Shown here one piece after another: positions 31,867 through 36,960 of a DNA stretch of 36,960 bases; the first letter of the stretch is position 1; every line of letters begins with the position of its first letter. This stretch comes from an uncultured Veillonella sp. (GTDB lineage: Bacteria > Bacillota > Negativicutes > Veillonellales > Veillonellaceae). Location of the stretch: NCBI GenBank assembly GCA_934202215.1, contig CAKPXR010000009.1, positions 1-36,960 of the forward strand, in the 5' to 3' direction. The position numbers were made by a program, and so were the translations under genes. The notes under the pieces are model-generated. The model did not search any database. It was not told the DNA's origin and saw only the letters and a program-made list of their open reading frames with translations.

Positions 31867-34107
31867 ATGACAACTGTAAATGAAGAAGGCAAAGCTTTGG
31901 TGGACCAAGGTACATTTAATAAAGAAAAAGCTTTAGCTGAATTTATGGATTATATTCATACCTATTTAACAGATGATGAGTGTAACCAAGTATTGAAGGC
32001 TTTTGAACTTGCTGATAAGGCCCATGAAGGTCAATTGAGAGCTTCTGGTGAGCCATATATCATGCATCCACTAGCAGTAGCTGAAATTTTGGCACACTTG
32101 CAAATTGACCATATTACGCTTATGGCTGCACTTATGCATGATGTGGTTGAAGATACATCGTATTCGAAGGAAGACTTGGAGAAAATGTTTGGCTCTGAGG
32201 TGGCTTTCCTCGTTGATGGTGTAACGAAATTAAACCAGTTCCAATATGAAACAAAAGAAGATCGCCAAATGGAAAATTATCGGAAGATGATTTTGGCTAT
32301 GGCGAAGGATGTGCGTGTTGTAGTTATTAAATTAGGTGACCGCTTACATAATATGCGTACTTTAAAGCATATGCGTAGTGATAAACAAAAACGAATTGCG
32401 AAGGAAACATTAGAAATCTTTGCGCCTCTCGCACATCGACTAGGTATTTTCAATGTGAAATGGGAGCTTGAAGATTTATCGTTCCGTTATTTAGAGCCTG
32501 AGAAATACTATGATCTCGTAGATCAAATGAAACAAAAACGCCAAGCTCGTGAGGATATTGTTAATGATACAATGAGTCAACTCACCAAGGCTTTAGGTGA
32601 AGCTAATATCAAGGCGGATATTAAAGGTCGTCCAAAACACTTCTACAGTATTTACAAGAAGATGAAAAAGGATAACCGTGATTTATCTCAAATTTATGAC
32701 TTGCTTGCTGTTCGTGTTATCGTTGATACAATTCCAGATTGCTATGCCGTACTAGGTATTGCGCATAGCTTGTGGAAACCATTGCCATATCGTTTCAAGG
32801 ATTACATTTCCATGCCGAAATCTAATATGTATCAATCCTTGCATACAACGGTTATCGGTACCATGGGGCAACCTGTAGAAATCCAAATTCGTACATGGGA
32901 AATGCACCGTGTATCTGAATATGGTGTTGCAGCGCATTGGCGTTATAAAGAAGGCAATAAAAATGGCGATAAAGACTTTGACCAAAAGGTTGCATGGTTA
33001 CGCCAAGTTCTTGAATGGCAAGATACAAGTAATCCAACAGAACTGGTTAATGCGTTAAAATTAGACGTTTTCTCTGGTGAGGTCTTTGTATTCACACCAA
33101 AGGGCGATGTTGTTAAATTGCCAATCGGTTCGGTTCCACTTGATTTTGCGTATCGCGTTCATACCGATGTAGGTCATCGCTGTGTAGGTGCGAAGGTAAA
33201 CGGTAAAATTGTACCGCTAGATTACACCTTACAAAATGGCGATATTGTAGATATTATTACATCTAAAACAGGTCGACCAAGTCTTGATTGGCTTAATATT
33301 GTAGGCTCTTCTGAAAGTAAGAGCAAAATTCGCAATTGGTTCAAGCGTGAAAATAAGGCCGAAAATATTGAAAAAGGTCTAGAAGCACTCGAAAAAGAAG
33401 CAAAACGATTAAATTATAGTTGGAAAGAATTAATCGCTGATAGTCGTCTCCAACAAGTTACAAAACAACTTAAAGCCGGTACAGAAGATGAAATGTTTGC
33501 TGCTTGTGGGTATGGTGGTATTCCTGTTAGTACAGTGCTCTTACGCTTGATTGAACTGTATAAGAAGTCTAAAGAGGCAGAGGAATCTAAACGCAGTACA
33601 GAACAAATTATTGAAAAGTTAAAATCCCAAGGACCAAAAACTACTAAGAATGGTACGGGTGTTCTTGTAAAAGGCGAAGCCGGTGTTATGGTTCGTATGG
33701 CGAAATGCTGTAATCCTGTACCTGGTGATGATATCATCGGTTATATCACGCGTGGTCGCGGTGTATCTGTCCATCGCTCCGATTGTACGAGTCTAGGCCA
33801 TACGCCTGAGGATTTAGAACGTATGATTGAAGTTTCTTGGGATGGTTCCTCTGGTGAATCCTTCCATGTAGGTATCGATATTCAAGCATATGATCGAAAT
33901 GGCCTGTTGATGGAGGTTATGGCGGTACTATCAGAATTGAAAATCACCATTACAAACATCAATGCTAAGGTTCAAGAAGATACTAAAACTGTAAGTATCA
34001 ATGTAGTTGTCGATATCCGTGATATTTCACAACTTGATTTTGTTATGACTAAGTTGCGCCGTATTCGTGAAGTATATACAGTACAGCGTAGTAAAGGAGG
34101 GGCTTAA
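31867..34107 (+). CDS. rel: Bifunctional (p)ppGpp synthetase/hydrolase (Rel/SpoT family)
   Basis: The enzyme makes and degrades the stringent-response alarmone. In the 746 residues, the hydrolase HD domain contains HDVVED (91-96). The synthetase domain has GRPKHFYSIYKKM and EIQIRTWEMHRVSEYGVAAHW. A TGS domain follows (DVFSGEVFVFTPKGDVVKLPIGSVPLDFAYRVHTDVGH), then the conserved-cysteine region (AKCCNPVPGDDIIGY) and a C-terminal ACT domain. Intact hydrolase motifs suggest a bifunctional Rel. A strong AGGAGGTG precedes ATG 31867. The stop overlaps the next start by one base (TAATG). Confidence 0.95.
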   Translation: MTTVNEEGKALVDQGTFNKEKALAEFMDYIHTYLTDDECNQVLKAFELADKAHEGQLRASGEPYIMHPLAVAEILAHLQIDHITLMAALMHDVVEDTSYSKEDLEKMFGSEVAFLVDGVTKLNQFQYETKEDRQMENYRKMILAMAKDVRVVVIKLGDRLHNMRTLKHMRSDKQKRIAKETLEIFAPLAHRLGIFNVKWELEDLSFRYLEPEKYYDLVDQMKQKRQAREDIVNDTMSQLTKALGEANIKADIKGRPKHFYSIYKKMKKDNRDLSQIYDLLAVRVIVDTIPDCYAVLGIAHSLWKPLPYRFKDYISMPKSNMYQSLHTTVIGTMGQPVEIQIRTWEMHRVSEYGVAAHWRYKEGNKNGDKDFDQKVAWLRQVLEWQDTSNPTELVNALKLDVFSGEVFVFTPKGDVVKLPIGSVPLDFAYRVHTDVGHRCVGAKVNGKIVPLDYTLQNGDIVDIITSKTGRPSLDWLNIVGSSESKSKIRNWFKRENKAENIEKGLEALEKEAKRLNYSWKELIADSRLQQVTKQLKAGTEDEMFAACGYGGIPVSTVLLRLIELYKKSKEAEESKRSTEQIIEKLKSQGPKTTKNGTGVLVKGEAGVMVRMAKCCNPVPGDDIIGYITRGRGVSVHRSDCTSLGHTPEDLERMIEVSWDGSSGESFHVGIDIQAYDRNGLLMEVMAVLSELKITITNINAKVQEDTKTVSINVVVDIRDISQLDFVMTKLRRIREVYTVQRSKGGA

Positions 34108-34742
34108 TGAGTGAACAACAACTAGTGCTTATGCGCATGCCATTAGGTCCGCTAGGGACTAATTGCTATGTTATAGGCGATAAAGCGGTAGGAGAAGCTT
34201 TCATTATTGATCCTGCTACACCGGAAGTATTAGAGTCTCTAAAGAAGCATGACTTGAAACCAAAGGCTGTTTTGCTAACCCATGGTCATGGAGATCATAT
34301 TGGTGGCGTTCAAGAGATTGTAGATACATATCATGTGCCTGTATATATTCAAGAGGGCGATATACCGTATCTGTCAGATCCTGAACTCAATCTTAGCGCT
34401 TATAGTAATCCAACACCAATCAAGGTAAAGGCTGACATTATCGAGGTTAAACAAGGTGACCACATTACCTGTGGTGCTATTGACTTAGAAGTACTTGAGA
34501 CACCGGGTCATACGCCAGGTGGGGTATGTTATTATATGGAAGGTCTTGTATTTGTAGGGGATACTCTCTTCAGAGATTCCGTAGGTCGTACAGATTTTCC
34601 AAATGGCTCCTATGAGACATTAATGGAATCTATTAAAACTCAGCTTTATAAATTGCCTGACAATACAATGGTATATCCTGGTCATGGACCAGAAACAAAT
34701 ATAGGTTATGAAAAACAATACAACCCATTCGTTGGGGCGTAG
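34107..34742 (+). CDS. Metallo-beta-lactamase-fold hydrolase (glyoxalase II-like)
   Basis: The 211-residue protein has the metal-binding motif THGHGDH (58-64), a later TPGHTPGGVCYY motif, a metal-bridging FVGDTLFRDSVGRTD segment and PGHGPET near the C-terminus. This is the small glyoxalase II-like form (YcbL/YqgX-type) common beside rel in Firmicutes. It probably hydrolyses thioesters such as hydroxyacyl-glutathione or bacillithiol analogues, but substrate is unknown. The start overlaps the rel stop by one base, showing coupling. AAAGGAGGGG is the ribosome site. Confidence 0.9.
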   Translation: MSEQQLVLMRMPLGPLGTNCYVIGDKAVGEAFIIDPATPEVLESLKKHDLKPKAVLLTHGHGDHIGGVQEIVDTYHVPVYIQEGDIPYLSDPELNLSAYSNPTPIKVKADIIEVKQGDHITCGAIDLEVLETPGHTPGGVCYYMEGLVFVGDTLFRDSVGRTDFPNGSYETLMESIKTQLYKLPDNTMVYPGHGPETNIGYEKQYNPFVGA

Positions 34743-34783
34743 GTTTTATAAAACTTTTGTAAGAAGTAAAGGGGATAGTTATC

Positions 34784-35275
34784 ATGAATACAACATTAGA
34801 GAAATTAAAAGAACGCATTAAAGATAAAAAATACAAATTGACTACACAACGTCAAACAATTTTACAAGCCTTCATCGATGCTGATGAAAACCATTTGAGT
34901 GCTGAAGACGTATATGTACTTGTAAAAGAAGTAGCTCCTGATATCGGCTTAGCTACTATTTACAGAACACTTGATCTATTTACAGAACTTGATTTGTTAA
35001 AACGTCTTGATTTCGGTGATGGTCGTAACCGTTACGAATTAAATGATGAAGAGTTTGCTCATTTCCATCATCATTTGATTTGTGTAAAATGTGGTAAAGT
35101 ATCCGAGTTCGAAGACGATATGCTTGAAACATTAGAGTCTATTATCGCTAAAAAATTGAACTTCCGTACCATTGACCATCAATTGAAAGTATATGGTTAC
35201 TGCAGCGATTGCCAAAATCATATGACTGAAGCAGAACTTGAAAAATTAGAACGTATGGCTCATCACCATGCTTAA
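34784..35275 (+). CDS. fur: Fur-family metal-responsive transcriptional regulator
   Basis: The 163-residue protein has an N-terminal winged helix (about 10-85; LTTQRQTILQAF, DIGLATIYRTLDLF) and a metal-binding dimerisation domain. It contains the HHH motif (95-97) and two CxxC pairs (C100/C103 and C140/C143), the structural zinc site of Fur/PerR proteins. The tail is His-rich (HHHA). Fur rather than PerR or Zur is the default; the sequence does not decide. AAAGGGGATAG precedes the ATG. It overlaps hemZ by eight bases. TGATAAT-type candidate sites occur before the operon's first gene and before the ferredoxin gene. Confidence 0.87.
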   Translation: MNTTLEKLKERIKDKKYKLTTQRQTILQAFIDADENHLSAEDVYVLVKEVAPDIGLATIYRTLDLFTELDLLKRLDFGDGRNRYELNDEEFAHFHHHLICVKCGKVSEFEDDMLETLESIIAKKLNFRTIDHQLKVYGYCSDCQNHMTEAELEKLERMAHHHA

Positions 35276-36695
35276 TGGATATCTATATACGGGGCCATTA
35301 CCGCTTGGCTCCGTAGTAGCCCATAACTGTGGTGCTGCTGGTTTATTCTCTGATAAGGTTAATCCAGACGTCCTTTTAGAGGCTATAGAGGTAGACGGTT
35401 TATATCGTTTGACTGTAACCATTGGTGAGACCGTAAAAACTTTTGACGGTGATATTTCATCTATGGGTCGTCGTCAAATTGGCCAAGCTCTATTGTGCTA
35501 TTTGCGTGAATATCAAGGGTTACCAGCCGATGCACCATGGGGGACTATGGTTGGTGTGCGCCCTACAAAGCTACTCCATAAATATATAGATACATATGGC
35601 TCTGTCCATGCAGCAACTCGTCACATTAGGGACGAGTTTTCTGTGTCTATGGAAAAGCTTGCAACGTTGGGGGCTATCGGTGAGTATCAACGTCCATTTT
35701 TAGCTGATACAGACGATAAAAAGGTGAGTCTCTATTGTGGCATTCCTTTCTGTGATACTCGTTGTGTGTACTGCTCGTTTCCTTATGGACTCTATCAAGA
35801 TTACACTGATAAAATTCAATTTTTAACATCTTTAGGCCGTGATATTGAGGATATGAAATCTATTGTTACTTCATATGGTTTAACGGTAGATACCCTCTAT
35901 ATGGGTGGTGGTACACCGACGGTACTAGGGGATGAAGATTTTCACCAAGTTCTAAAACAGTTATTTATTCTAGTGCCAGATGGACATGAGTTTACTGTAG
36001 AAGCGGGGCGTCCAGATTCTGTGAGTCCTGTGAAGATACGATCTATGCTCGATTTTGGTGTAAATCGTATCAGTATTAATCCTCAAACTATGCAAGACGA
36101 TATTTTGCGGCGCATTGGGCGTGGACATAGTGCGCAAGATATTGATGAGCTGTTACAATATGTAAAAGTTAATACACCATTTGCTGTAAATATGGATTTT
36201 ATTGCAGGTTTACCGCATCAAACGATGCAAAACATGGTAGAGAATATGGATTACGTATGTCAAAATTTGCCGGAAAATGTTACAATTCATACGTTAGCAT
36301 TAAAACGTGGTAGCCCATTGTATGATTTAAATATGCAAGATGATATTCCTGAAGAATATCTCGTGGCAGAAATGGTACAATATGGTAAAGAGCGTCTTGA
36401 AGCAGCTGGCTATGTACCATATTATTTATATCGCCAACAATATATGAGAGGGCAGTTAGAGAATATCGGCTATACTTTGCCTGGCAAAGCGTGTGAGTAT
36501 AATATTCAGATTATGGAGGAACGACAAAGTATTCTTTCCATGGGACCCGGTAGCTCGTCTAAGTGGATGTGCGCCCCTGAATACCGTCAATTGAAACAGC
36601 ACATGCCAAAGGATGTTGATGTTTACCACGCAACGATAGATGCACTATTAGAGAAACGACATAGAATTTGTGAGAAATTTTGGGAGGTTGTGTAA
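35268..36695 (+). CDS. hemZ: HemZ-like radical SAM oxygen-independent coproporphyrinogen oxidase homologue
   Basis: The 475-residue protein has an N-terminal extension (about 1-150, with [10 protein letters not shown] typical of HemZ) and the HemN-like radical SAM core, with motif CDTRCVYC (C162, C166, C169) and GGGTPTVL. HemN-type enzymes oxidise coproporphyrinogen III in haem synthesis; HemZ/HemW relatives may instead handle haem. No other haem gene is in the window. The start at 35268 lies inside the last codons of fur, with no good Shine-Dalgarno, so translation probably depends on coupling. The stop shares one base with the hisS start. Activity is uncertain. Confidence 0.85.
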   Translation: MLNGYLYTGPLPLGSVVAHNCGAAGLFSDKVNPDVLLEAIEVDGLYRLTVTIGETVKTFDGDISSMGRRQIGQALLCYLREYQGLPADAPWGTMVGVRPTKLLHKYIDTYGSVHAATRHIRDEFSVSMEKLATLGAIGEYQRPFLADTDDKKVSLYCGIPFCDTRCVYCSFPYGLYQDYTDKIQFLTSLGRDIEDMKSIVTSYGLTVDTLYMGGGTPTVLGDEDFHQVLKQLFILVPDGHEFTVEAGRPDSVSPVKIRSMLDFGVNRISINPQTMQDDILRRIGRGHSAQDIDELLQYVKVNTPFAVNMDFIAGLPHQTMQNMVENMDYVCQNLPENVTIHTLALKRGSPLYDLNMQDDIPEEYLVAEMVQYGKERLEAAGYVPYYLYRQQYMRGQLENIGYTLPGKACEYNIQIMEERQSILSMGPGSSSKWMCAPEYRQLKQHMPKDVDVYHATIDALLEKRHRICEKFWEVV

Positions 36696-36960
36696 TGGCT
36701 ATTAGAAAACCAAGAGGTACACAAGACTTTTTGCCAGAGCAAATGATAAATTGGCACTATATTGAACAACGTATGCGTGAAATTTGTAAAGTATACGGGT
36801 TCAACGAAATTCGCACACCTGCCTTTGAAGATACCAAATTATTCTTGCGCGGTATCGGTGAAACTACAGATGTAGTACAAAAGGAAATGTATACATTTAC
36901 TACAGGCGACGATGGTGGCTCTAGCTTCACATTGCGTCCGGAAAATACAGCATCTGCTGT
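36695..36960 (+). CDS. hisS: Histidyl-tRNA synthetase (partial, 5' end)
   Basis: The first 88 residues are visible and run off the window. [17 protein letters not shown] is the family start, then [31 protein letters not shown] and [10 protein letters not shown], class II motif 1/2 segments of HisRS. TGGGAGG precedes the ATG, which overlaps the hemZ stop by one base, so hisS is in the recJ-rel-fur operon run. Confidence 0.95.
   Translation, partial: MAIRKPRGTQDFLPEQMINWHYIEQRMREICKVYGFNEIRTPAFEDTKLFLRGIGETTDVVQKEMYTFTTGDDGGSSFTLRPENTASA

Noticed and set aside
34743..34783. Palindrome GTTTTATAAAAC before fur as an operator
   Set aside because: It is short and made only of A/T-rich sequence between coupled genes; no promoter is visible there, so there is too little to call a site.

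Overview
The window looks like a chromosomal segment of a low-GC, Gram-negative-type Firmicute of the class Negativicutes, most likely Veillonella. The main evidence is the methylmalonyl-CoA decarboxylase cluster at the left edge. It has the order mmdA(end)-mmdD-mmdE-mmdC-mmdB and includes the tiny epsilon subunit MmdE, which is characteristic of Veillonella. No tRNA, rRNA, CRISPR array, insertion sequence or prophage was found. Almost all genes lie on the + strand. The one convincing minus-strand gene is tmcAL (6998-8191).

Layout. (1) 1-4170: sodium-pumping methylmalonyl-CoA decarboxylase, then a small two-helix membrane protein and a DASS/SLC13 sodium:anion symporter. The pump exports Na+ and the symporter could spend that gradient. 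(2) 4171-6831: a 54-residue 2[4Fe-4S] ferredoxin behind a region dense in TGATAAT motifs, then lspA, rluD and pyrR. (3) 6998-12365: tmcAL (minus), a lipoprotein gene coupled to ackA, an unknown membrane protein, maf and radC. (4) 12694-19121: cell-shape operon mreB-mreC-mreD-mrdA-minD-rodA, with a divergent MreB and an orphan, divergent MinD. (5) 19178-25051: B12-binding-type radical SAM protein and its DUF2344 partner, RNase E/G, mntP, then a promoter plus structured leader ahead of rplU-prp-rpmA. The L27 precursor carries the N-terminal extension that Prp removes. (6) 25144-27944: fetAB iron-export ABC pair, then the wreck of an iron-siderophore-type importer: the last part of an ATPase gene and a frameshifted binding-protein gene. 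(7) 28260-29727: hydG, the [FeFe]-hydrogenase maturase. (8) 29870-36960: recJ-rel-MBL hydrolase-fur-hemZ-hisS (hisS cut by the window end), with a TGATAATGATAAT motif just downstream of the best -10 element.

Shared themes are anaerobic lactate/succinate/propionate energy metabolism (Na+ pump, acetate kinase, ferredoxin, hydrogenase maturation) and iron handling (TGATAAT-rich control regions, FetAB, broken importer, Fur, HemZ). Most genes are ordinary housekeeping genes. I did not find a convincing new defence or mobile system. The best leads are the candidate Fur sites in front of the ferredoxin and of the operon that contains fur, the orphan MinD in the shape operon, the uncharacterised radical SAM/DUF2344 pair beside RNase E/G, and the decayed iron importer.
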